37,764 bases of DNA. Source: JAGOTN01 sp964538345 (lineage in GTDB: Bacteria > Patescibacteriota > Minisyncoccia > Phycocordibacterales > JAACPR01). Position 1 is the first letter of the stretch; every line of letters starts with the position of its first letter. The notes beneath the pieces are model-generated. The model saw only the letters and a list, made by a program, of their open reading frames with translations, made no database searches and was not told where the DNA came from. A program made the translations under genes and the position numbers. Of the stretch, positions 23,301 to 29,076 are shown one piece after another. Where the stretch lies: assembly GCA_964538345.1 (NCBI GenBank), contig CAZIFF010000004.1:1-37764 (forward strand), written 5' to 3'.

Positions 23301-23577
23301 TTCTAAAATAAAAGCAGAGCCAAAAGAAGGTGTTTCAGTCACAGTTGGTGGAACAATAGAAGAAGTTAAAATTATAAAAACAAAAAAAGGAGATGATATG
23401 GCATTTTTGAAAATTGCAGACATGACAGAAAGCATAGAAGCCGTAGTATTCCCTAAATTATTTGCCAGCCACAGAGGAATACTCACTCAAGATGCCTTAA
23501 TAGTCCTAGAAGGCAAAACATCAATCAGAAACGACATTTCTAGCATCATCATCGAAAAAGTTAAGCGTTTGTGCTAA
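20398..23577 (+). CDS. dnaE: DNA polymerase III subunit alpha
   Basis: This is the replicative DNA polymerase, 1059 residues. The N-terminal PHP domain starts HLHTHSHYSLL (H8, H10) and continues ALTDNGNMYGAVEF (D43, E52); the histidine normally after D43 in metal-binding PHP domains is N44. The polymerase core has the catalytic aspartates in PDIDMDFADTRRDEV and in GLLKFDFLGLKNLS, and FNKAHAASYGRIAYLTSYFK near residue 750. A helix-hairpin-helix region and a C-terminal OB fold (VGGTIEEVKIIKTKKGDDMA, IEAVVFPKLF) follow. It is shorter than E. coli DnaE (1160) and lacks the tau-binding tail. The mRNA should start about 4 nt before the ATG. thrS follows after 10 nt. Confidence 0.96.
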   Translation: MSLKPFTHLHTHSHYSLLSAVPKIKELISAAKKDNMPALALTDNGNMYGAVEFYKSCKDAEIKPIIGIDLYVAARTRTDKESRLDNRRSRLVVLAKNYEGYKNLIELITDASVVGFYYKPRVDHESLKKWSENLICIIPSFNSELINALRLNDETKAKEFLDIYRNIYGDENLYLELTHHPEVEKHQELMSKLVEFAKKYNAKLVAAHDAYYMNPDDREARQTLLSVQGTFGGGGLQSHNEDFSFIDTKTANEYFKDYPEALENNQKIVDECNLEIELGKWVFPKLEIPEGTTYDAELRRKAYEGITRRNLPETSELKERIEYELEIIKNKGYSPYFLVVSDLLRFAKENGIFANTRGSAAGSLVSYLVGITTVNPIDYQLPFERFLNPERPSAPDIDMDFADTRRDEVIDYARQKYGKDAVAQIGTFGTMLARGSVRDTARALGYEYSKGDEIAKLIPMGSQGFPMYIDRALEEVEELKALYENDEDTKRIIDMAKKIEGCARHISVHAAGIVIAPTKLTDFVPLQLDPKDSTKTITQYDMHAVEEAGLLKFDFLGLKNLSIMANTVKLAKKLYGVEIEVDDVPLDDTKTYEMLARGETAATFQLNGDGMTRFLKELRPSVMDDINAMVALYRPGPMAFIPDYIERKHNPEKVAYLDPKLEQFLNRTYGILIYQDDVLLIAVNLAGYSWGEADKFRKAIGKKIPEEMKKQKEKFTKGCIEVGGFSKENTKKLWEMIETFAAYGFNKAHAASYGRIAYLTSYFKANFPVLYMASVLDADSGDTEKIAEMVAECKRMNIEVLPPDINESFEGFTVTKTAEGVEQIRFGLSTIKNFGEGIAHTIIEERKSGGKFKSLEDFLTRITDRNLNKKSLEALIKSGSLDKLGDRGQMYGNLESLILYHKEIARGPQNQDSLFGNLLSNPPLRLDHTEEISNAQKLAWEKELLGLYVSGNPLEPFKEKLDQHAIKISKIKAEPKEGVSVTVGGTIEEVKIIKTKKGDDMAFLKIADMTESIEAVVFPKLFASHRGILTQDALIVLEGKTSIRNDISSIIIEKVKRLC

Positions 23578-23587
23578 TATTTTCCCT

Positions 23588-25327
23588 ATGAAAGATACAG
23601 ATAATATTGCACACATTAGACATTCCCTAGCCCATCTTTTAGCGGCTGCTGTTTTAGAAATTTACCCAAATGCAAAACCAACTCTTGGCCCTGCAATAGA
23701 TACTGGTTTTTATTATGATTTTAAATTTGAGTCCCCTGTTTCAAATGAAGACTTGAAAGAAATCGAAAAGAAAATGCGAAAGCTTTTGCCAAATTGGACA
23801 GAATTTACTAGCAAAGAAATGTCTGCGGATGAAGCAAGAGAATTTTATGCAGGAAATGAATTCAAACTTGAACTTATAAATGAAATTGAAAAGACTGGTG
23901 AAAAAATAACTTTTTACACTTGTGGTGGCTTTACAGACCTTTGTCGTGGTGGACACGCTGAAAATCTTTCAGAAATTGATTTGAAAAGTTTTGAATTAGA
24001 TAAGGTTGCCGGAGCATATTGGCGAGGCGATGAAAAAAATCCAATGTTAACTAGAATTTATGGTTTGGCTTTTGAAAATTCAGAAGAACTTGATAAATTC
24101 AAAAATATTCGTGAACAAGCAGTATTACGTGATCACAGAAAACTTGGAAAAGAATTAGATTTATTTACTTTCTCTGATTTGGTTGGTGCTGGGCTTCCTC
24201 TTTTTACACCAAAAGGAACAGCTCTTCGAAATGCGACTGTAGAAAAAATTTACGAGATTCAATCAAAATATAATTACAAACAAGTTTGGATTCCTCATAT
24301 TACAAAACCAGACTTATATAAAACATCGGGACATTGGGATAAATTCGGTGATCAACTATTTAAGGTAAAAGGAATAGAGTCAGAATTTGTAATGAAGCCA
24401 ATGAATTGTCCACACCATACTCAAATTTATGCGAGCACTCCAAAGAGTTATCGAGATTTACCTGTGCGCTTCACAGAAGCCACAACAAACTATCGTGACG
24501 AACAATCAGGTGAGCTTCTTGGACTTTCACGTGTGCGAAGCTTAACTCAAGATGATGGACACGTATTTTGTACACCAGAACAAATAGAACAAGAGATTCG
24601 ACAAATTGTTGATGTTATTAAAACTTTCTACACAAAGCTTGGAATGTTTGATGAGAGTGTTTACTGGGTTCGTCTTTCTGTGCGTGATCCTAAAACTCCA
24701 GATAAATATTTAGGTGATGATGAAATTTGGAATCATTCAGAAAGTATTTTGAAAAAAATCGCAGAAGAAGAAAAATTAAATTATAAAATTGGTGAAGGTG
24801 AAGCTGCTTTCTATGGTCCAAAATTAGACTTTATGTTTAAGGATGCAATTGGTCGTGAATGGCAACTAGCAACAATTCAACTAGACTTTAATATGCCTCG
24901 TCGATTTGAACTTGAATATACTGACAAAGATGGAACAAAAAAGAATCCTGTAATGATTCACCGCGCAATCGCTGGTTCACTTGAAAGATTTTTGTCTGTA
25001 ATGATTGAACATTTCGCTGGAGATTTTCCTCTCTTCATGGCGCCCGTGCAAATAATGATTATTCCAATTGCAGAATCACATTTGAATTTCGCAGAAGAAA
25101 TTGAACATAAATTAAAGTCCGAAGGATTTAGAGTTGAGATAGATAAAAGCGATGAAGGTTTTGGAAAGAAAGTTAGAAAAGCAAAAACAGAAAAAGTGCC
25201 CTACTTTGTGATCATTGGTGATGCAGAAGTTAAATCAAAAACACTAACACTTGAATCTAGAGATGCAGGAAAAATTGGTTCAATTAGTTTAGATTCATTA
25301 GTTGAAAAACTTAATTTAGAGAAGTAG
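23588..25327 (+). CDS. thrS: Threonyl-tRNA synthetase lacking the TGS domain
   Basis: The 579-residue enzyme charges tRNA-Thr. The editing domain is at the very N terminus, with HSLAHLL (HxxxH) and DLCRGGH (CxxxH) that clear mischarged serine. The class II core follows: KPMNCPHHTQIYAS, FTEATTNYRDEQSGEL, YGPKLDFMFKDAIGREWQ and MIHRAIAGSLERFLSVMIE. The anticodon-binding domain ends the protein (PVQIMIIPIAESHLNFAEEI onward). E. coli ThrRS has 642 residues; the missing part is the N-terminal TGS domain. The ATG lies 7 nt after TGCTAATAT, an extended -10-like sequence overlapping the dnaE stop, so it may have its own leaderless transcript. Confidence 0.96.
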   Translation: MKDTDNIAHIRHSLAHLLAAAVLEIYPNAKPTLGPAIDTGFYYDFKFESPVSNEDLKEIEKKMRKLLPNWTEFTSKEMSADEAREFYAGNEFKLELINEIEKTGEKITFYTCGGFTDLCRGGHAENLSEIDLKSFELDKVAGAYWRGDEKNPMLTRIYGLAFENSEELDKFKNIREQAVLRDHRKLGKELDLFTFSDLVGAGLPLFTPKGTALRNATVEKIYEIQSKYNYKQVWIPHITKPDLYKTSGHWDKFGDQLFKVKGIESEFVMKPMNCPHHTQIYASTPKSYRDLPVRFTEATTNYRDEQSGELLGLSRVRSLTQDDGHVFCTPEQIEQEIRQIVDVIKTFYTKLGMFDESVYWVRLSVRDPKTPDKYLGDDEIWNHSESILKKIAEEEKLNYKIGEGEAAFYGPKLDFMFKDAIGREWQLATIQLDFNMPRRFELEYTDKDGTKKNPVMIHRAIAGSLERFLSVMIEHFAGDFPLFMAPVQIMIIPIAESHLNFAEEIEHKLKSEGFRVEIDKSDEGFGKKVRKAKTEKVPYFVIIGDAEVKSKTLTLESRDAGKIGSISLDSLVEKLNLEK

Positions 25328-25338
25328 TTAGACAAAAC

Positions 25339-25405
25339 AAAAACGCCAATTTTCTTCGCGTCCTCGACCTTCGGTCTGCGGGATGCTCAGAAAATTGGCG
25401 TTTTT
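25339..25405. terminator. Bidirectional terminator between thrS and the surface protein
   Basis: The 16-bp arms AAAAACGCCAATTTTC (25339-25354) and GAAAATTGGCGTTTTT (25390-25405) are perfectly paired, with T-tracts in both directions. The 35-nt loop itself holds a small hairpin, GACC-TTC-GGTC, within a G+C-rich stretch. Confidence 0.9.
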
Positions 25406-25417
25406 GTTTTTATTTAA

Positions 25418-26757
25418 TTAAGCAATCTTTGAAGAGTTTTTATTTTGTTCTTTGAAAGCAGAGATCTTTGAAGAGATTGTTTTTACTGCACGCTTATTTT
25501 TAAGCCACATTGCAACAACAGCACTCCACACAATCACAACTGCAATAATTCCAAGAACTTTTGCAACATCACCAGGTCCTGTATAAGGAACTTGTGATAG
25601 AAATACTGAGTCTAAAGATGCAAGATTTCCTGTGTTTCTATTTGTACTAGTTGTAACGATTACACGATCTTCATCGTCTTCATCTTCGTCTTCAACACGC
25701 ACATCAGGACAATCTGCTTCATCTTCATCACCGTTGTCGTCTTCTACTGTCACAGATACTTCATATGTACCTGAACGATTATATCTAACGCGCTCTTCAT
25801 CGTCGTCTCCTGAAATGTCTCCACTCCAATCGATTTCGTATGGTGATTTTCCATCGTTGATTCTAACTTCATAAGTTACATAATCTCCTTCTTCTACACG
25901 AGTATCAGATACACGACATGAGATTTCTAGATCATTGTCATTATCTTCATCATTATCAGCACGAGCTAAAGTTTTGTTAAAGCTGTTGTTTATACTGTTG
26001 TTATCATGACTATCAATAGATGTGTTTGTTACAGTTGTAGTAGTGTCATTATCATTATGAACGCGAACGCTATTGTCGATGTTGTTTTTCACAACAGAAC
26101 TTCTATCATTGTCACTATAGCTCAAGCCAAGCGCAATTGGAGAACCCCCTCTTGATCCACCACAACTTGATCCAGAACATCCGTATGTTGGTGTGTAGTA
26201 GTCTTCGTAGTATCCACCGTTAGATGAATATGTTGGTGTGTAGTAGTCTTGGTAGTATCCAGAGTCATAGCCACCGAAGTCTCCGTAGTATGAGTAGTCA
26301 TCATAACCTCCGAAGCTTCCGTATGAAGAATAATCATCATAACCTCCGAAGTCTCCGTAGTATGAGTAGTCATCATAACCTCCGAAGCNNNNNNNNNNNN
26401 NNNNNNNNNNNNNNNNNNNNNNNNNNNNNNNNNNNNNNNNNNNNNNNNNNNNNNNNNNNNNNNNNNNNNNNNNNNNNNNNNNNNNNNNTCATCATAACCT
26501 CCGAAGTCTCCGTAGTATGAGTAGTCATCATAACCTCCGAAGCTTCCGTATGAAGAATAATCATCATAACCTCCGAAGCTTCCGTATGAAGATGAGTCAT
26601 CATAACCTCCGAAGCTTCCGTATGAAGATGAGCCTATATCTCCCTGACCAGCAAAAACAAAATTAATTGAAAATGTAGCAGAAAAAAATATAGCAACAAA
26701 AATTGCAATAAATCCTGTAAATATTTTTTGTGTTTGTAAATAATTTTTATAATTCAT
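25418..26757 (-). CDS. Tyr/Gly-repeat surface protein with PKD-like domain and VPYTG sorting signal (gapped)
   Basis: The ATG at 26757 follows a near-consensus promoter. A signal peptide (FIAIFVAIFFSATFSINFVFA) leads into 12-residue repeats of the type DDYSSYGSFGGY and DDYSYYGDFGGY, about eight visible copies. Then come two DYYTPTY units, a Cys-containing patch (GCSGSSCGGS), an Asn/Asp-rich spacer and a PKD-like domain (LEISCRVSDTRVEEGDYVTY to DEADCPDVRV), followed by a very acidic stretch. The C terminus reads QVPYTGPGDVAKV, a hydrophobic helix, then LKNKR and a basic tail: an LPxTG-like sorting signal. A sortase lies 1.3 kb away. Exactly 100 N split the repeats and shift the apparent frame, so the true length is unknown. 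The protein is probably wall- or surface-anchored, with adhesive or structural repeats. Confidence 0.8.
26265..26631 (-). repeat. Tandem 36-nt coding repeats
   Basis: Units of 36 nt, alternating two versions, encode DDYS(S/Y)YG(S/D)FGGY. At least eight copies are visible on both sides of the N run; the real number is unknown because the assembly broke here. Confidence 0.9.
26389..26488. other. Assembly gap inside the tandem repeats
   Basis: Exactly 100 N, a placeholder length. 100 is not a multiple of three, which explains why the frame changes across it; both sides read as the same repeat protein. Confidence 0.98.
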
Positions 26758-26788
26758 AATGACAACTTTGTTAATTAGTTGTTTTAAA

Positions 26789-26817
26789 ATTCTATCACAT
26801 AAGATAGTTAGTGTCAA
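26789..26817 (-). promoter_or_regulatory. Promoter of the repeat surface protein
   Basis: TTGACA (26812-26817) and TAGAAT (26789-26794) are 17 bp apart on the minus strand, with a leader of about 25 nt to the ATG. The -10 region ATGTGATAGAAT resembles ATGTGATAGTAT of the promoter at 27974. Confidence 0.75.
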
Positions 26818-26849
26818 ATATTTTTGTATCGATTTTATGGCTTTAAATA

Positions 26850-26894
26850 AAGAAAAAAGGTCGGGACATTTGCATCGCTGCATTTGCCCCGACC
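26850..26894 (-). terminator. Terminator of orphan module 5
   Basis: Stem GGTCGGG/CCCGACC (26859-26865 and 26888-26894), with a further GCA/TGC inside, is followed on the minus strand by TTTTTTCTTTATTT. Confidence 0.8.
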
Positions 26895-26922
26895 AATTCG
26901 GCTAGCCGACTTACGCTTCAAA

Positions 26923-27894
26923 TCATTCCACCAAGCCGAGCTGGTGAAAGATTTCTCCCTGATAAGACACGGTCCGAATGACCTGTATCTTCGATTTGTC
27001 CGGAATCTGCGATTCCGGAATACCATCAAAGCTCAAGCTCCGCACCTTGTCCGCAAAGGACTCCCCTGGACCAACTTGGCAGACCATGCGGCCTTCCTTG
27101 TCGGCAAAGAGGGGCCGGACATACCGACCATTGATCATCCCACCTTTAACGGGGATGTAACGGCAGACCAACCCTCCGGGCCTCTTTTCAAGCTTTTCCA
27201 GTTGGCGAATTTCGCCGTCCGGGACTTGAATCGATGATGATCCTCCATTTGGCACCACCGGAGTGGCGACCACTGGCTGGGTCGGCGTCGGAGGATTCGC
27301 TTTGAACGCGGCGAGCGCGCTTTCGGCGTCCTTCTTGGCCTTTTCAGCTTCAGCGAGCTTGCGCTCGGCATCGGCCTTTTGGGTTTCCGCGGTAGCCTTG
27401 TCAGCTTCAGCTTTCGCCTGGGCCTTTTCGGCGTTGGTCTTGTCAGCTTCAGCTTTCGCTTTGGCCGTCTCAGCGGTCTCGGCGGCTTTTTCGGCCACAG
27501 AGAGAGCATGCTGAGCGTTTCCGGCGACGGTTTCGGCATCGGAGGCGTTGCCCTGAGCGTTGAAAGCCCAGATAAATGCCCCGATACAAAGCACGGCCGC
27601 GATACCGAGACCCCAGAGGGCCCCGTTGCGACGCCGGCGATTGAGTTCGCAATCACGACGTGCATTATCAAGATCACCTGTGAGGGTAGTTATGGTACCG
27701 TTCGCAGTTGTGATGGTAGTCCGGAGACCAGGGATCACCACGTTGTCGCGGTCATTAACTTCACCAGTCAGCCGGGTGTTTTCGGCACGCGCGGTATCAC
27801 GTTCACCTGTGAGGGTGACTGTAGTGGCGTTCAGGATGGCATTGGCGTTGAGGAGAGCGATGTTTTCCGCCTCCAATTCAGCTTTGGTCTTCAT
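26923..27894 (-). CDS. TolA-like membrane-anchored coiled-coil protein, orphan module 5
   Basis: The 323-residue protein has a first coiled coil (about 1-80), a basic stop RRRR at 86-89, one membrane helix (about 91-111, GALWGLGIAAVLCIGAFIWA) and a second Ala/Lys/Glu coiled coil with heptads such as AEKAAETAETAKAKAEADK (118-200). A Pro/Thr/Val linker (about 203-225) and a globular C terminus of 95 residues with two cysteines follow. The architecture recalls TolA or phage/envelope spanning proteins; the C-terminal domain is not recognised. It has its own promoter, a leader of about 75 nt with a hairpin, and its own terminator. A sampled line has 58 percent G+C, pointing to recent transfer. It sits between the sortase and its likely substrate, but may be unrelated to them. 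Confidence 0.7.
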   Translation of the reverse strand: MKTKAELEAENIALLNANAILNATTVTLTGERDTARAENTRLTGEVNDRDNVVIPGLRTTITTANGTITTLTGDLDNARRDCELNRRRRNGALWGLGIAAVLCIGAFIWAFNAQGNASDAETVAGNAQHALSVAEKAAETAETAKAKAEADKTNAEKAQAKAEADKATAETQKADAERKLAEAEKAKKDAESALAAFKANPPTPTQPVVATPVVPNGGSSSIQVPDGEIRQLEKLEKRPGGLVCRYIPVKGGMINGRYVRPLFADKEGRMVCQVGPGESFADKVRSLSFDGIPESQIPDKSKIQVIRTVSYQGEIFHQLGLVE

Positions 27895-27973
27895 GATGGT
27901 ATTGTCTTTGGGTTGGTTGAATGTTCTAACAGCTCTTCACGCATCAGGCGTAAGGGACTGTTATTTGCTTACA

Positions 27974-28002
27974 ATACTATCACATTTAAAAGAAAAAGTC
28001 AA
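27974..28002 (-). promoter_or_regulatory. Promoter of orphan module 5
   Basis: TTGACT (27997-28002) and TAGTAT (27974-27979) are 17 bp apart. The spacer contains TTTTTCTTTTAAA, the same string that ends the orphan-gene terminators. Confidence 0.65.
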
Positions 28003-28018
28003 CCCCACACAACCAAAC

Positions 28019-28753
28019 CTATCTCACCTCCTTAAACACAGCGTCCACTACCCATCTATCGCTTTTTTTGCCAAAAGTATTGCAAGTAGAGATTGTTAGA
28101 CGGCGTCCGCTACGGCTTAGATCTATGAAAGCATTATCGGCATCTGCCAATTCCACACTTAAAGCCTCATAAACATATCTCTTTCCATTTGCTGTAAGAA
28201 CAATTTCATCCCCCACCTTCACGTCTTCTAGATTGTTAAAAGTTTTATAAGCTTGATTTTGCACGACTGGCCAATTGGTACTATGACCAAAAATAAAAAT
28301 ATTTCCCTGATCTATTGTTCCAGAGCCAGGATAATACACCGCACCTCTTTGCAAAAACTGATCAAGCACATCAACTAAAACACTGCTCGGCTCTAAAACC
28401 TGCGTATCAATACCCACAGAAGAAATCTCCACCCTTGTTGGTTTTGTTGCGGTGGAATAATTAGATTCCGCCAAATCATTGTCCTGACTTTTTAAAATTC
28501 TTCCATCACGATCACGCACATAAGTCACCTCTTTTAAACTATTTGGATCATCCACCGAACCAGATTTAGAATAATCAACTTTCTCAGCACTATTATCTTT
28601 TTTAGAAAAACTAAGCTCACCAGGAATTAAATTTTCTGGAAGCACACCAAAAATTGCCAAGATAAAAATAGTTATAAAAAATATACCAATTGTCTGAAAA
28701 ATAAAAATTGTCTTTTCATTTTTCCAAAAATTCTTATTAGAAGATTTATTCAT
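28019..28753 (-). CDS. Sortase
   Basis: Sortases cut a C-terminal sorting signal and attach the protein to the cell surface. The 244-residue protein has an N-terminal membrane anchor (IFIFQTIGIFFITIFILAIF, residues 16-35), a linker of about 70 polar residues, and the catalytic beta-barrel. Catalytic residues are H157 (FIFGHSTN), C224 (LTISTCNTFG) and R233 (KKSDRWVV), in the standard order and spacing. The subclass is uncertain. The gene is monocistronic with a near-consensus promoter whose -10 box is 8 nt from the ATG. The VPYTG-ending repeat protein at 25418 is the obvious candidate substrate. Confidence 0.92.
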   Translation of the reverse strand: MNKSSNKNFWKNEKTIFIFQTIGIFFITIFILAIFGVLPENLIPGELSFSKKDNSAEKVDYSKSGSVDDPNSLKEVTYVRDRDGRILKSQDNDLAESNYSTATKPTRVEISSVGIDTQVLEPSSVLVDVLDQFLQRGAVYYPGSGTIDQGNIFIFGHSTNWPVVQNQAYKTFNNLEDVKVGDEIVLTANGKRYVYEALSVELADADNAFIDLSRSGRRLTISTCNTFGKKSDRWVVDAVFKEVR

Positions 28754-28761
28754 TGATATAA

Positions 28762-28790
28762 ATTTTACTGAATTTATACAGAGTAGTCAA
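28762..28790 (-). promoter_or_regulatory. Promoter of the sortase gene
   Basis: TTGACT (28785-28790) and TAAAAT (28762-28767) are 17 bp apart; the ATG follows 8 nt after the -10 box, so the mRNA is predicted leaderless. Confidence 0.7.
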
Positions 28791-28878
28791 TTTTATAGAT
28801 TAAAAATTATCTTGCTTTAAGGGCTTTTTAGAATTATTATGTGTATCACTGCATCAAAAGCATTGAGGCAGCATATAT

Positions 28879-28964
28879 GCGTAGATGGCAGAGCGGTCAA
28901 TTGCAGCGGACTGTAAATCCGCCGGCGGAAGCCTACGGGGGTTCGAATCCCTCTCTACGCACCA
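28879..28964 (+). tRNA. tRNA-Tyr (GTA)
   Basis: Acceptor arms GCGTAGA and TCTACGC pair. The anticodon loop CTGTAAA gives anticodon GTA. The long variable arm and GGTTCGAATCC T-arm fit a type II tRNA. CCA is encoded (28962-28964), unlike the other complete tRNAs in this window. Confidence 0.96.
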
Positions 28965-28967
28965 AAC

Positions 28968-28999
28968 AAAAAACTCTTCTAACCTTAGAAGAGTTTTTT
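28968..28999 (+). terminator. Terminator of tRNA-Tyr
   Basis: A 15-bp perfect stem AAAAAACTCTTCTAA/TTAGAAGAGTTTTTT with a 2-nt loop, four bases after the encoded CCA. Confidence 0.9.
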
Positions 29000-29005
29000 G
29001 TTTAT

Positions 29006-29075
29006 AAAATAAAACACTGCAAAATTAAAACGGTTGGGTTTAGGTCTGGGTTTTAATTTTGCAGTGTTTTATTTT
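29006..29075. terminator. Long-stem bidirectional terminator after the Clp ATPase gene
   Basis: Two 26-nt arms (29006-29031 and 29050-29075) are perfectly complementary, with CACTGCAAAATT at their core and A/T tracts at the ends. It lies directly after the clp stop at 29077 and behind the tRNA-Tyr terminator. Confidence 0.88.
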
Positions 29076-29076
29076 T

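Noticed and set aside
26265..26631. Regular 36-nt repeats that could suggest a CRISPR array
   Set aside because: The repeats are contiguous without unique spacers and are translated in frame as Tyr/Gly-rich protein repeats; no cas genes are near.
26122..26883. Frameshift splitting the repeat surface protein into two genes
   Set aside because: The shift occurs only across the 100-N placeholder; both sides read as the same repeat protein when the gap length is ignored.
27263..28099. Long plus-strand open frames opposite the TolA-like gene and the sortase
   Set aside because: They are antisense shadows of a G+C-rich Ala/Lys/Glu coding sequence, without promoter or ribosome-binding site, and their translations are low-complexity.
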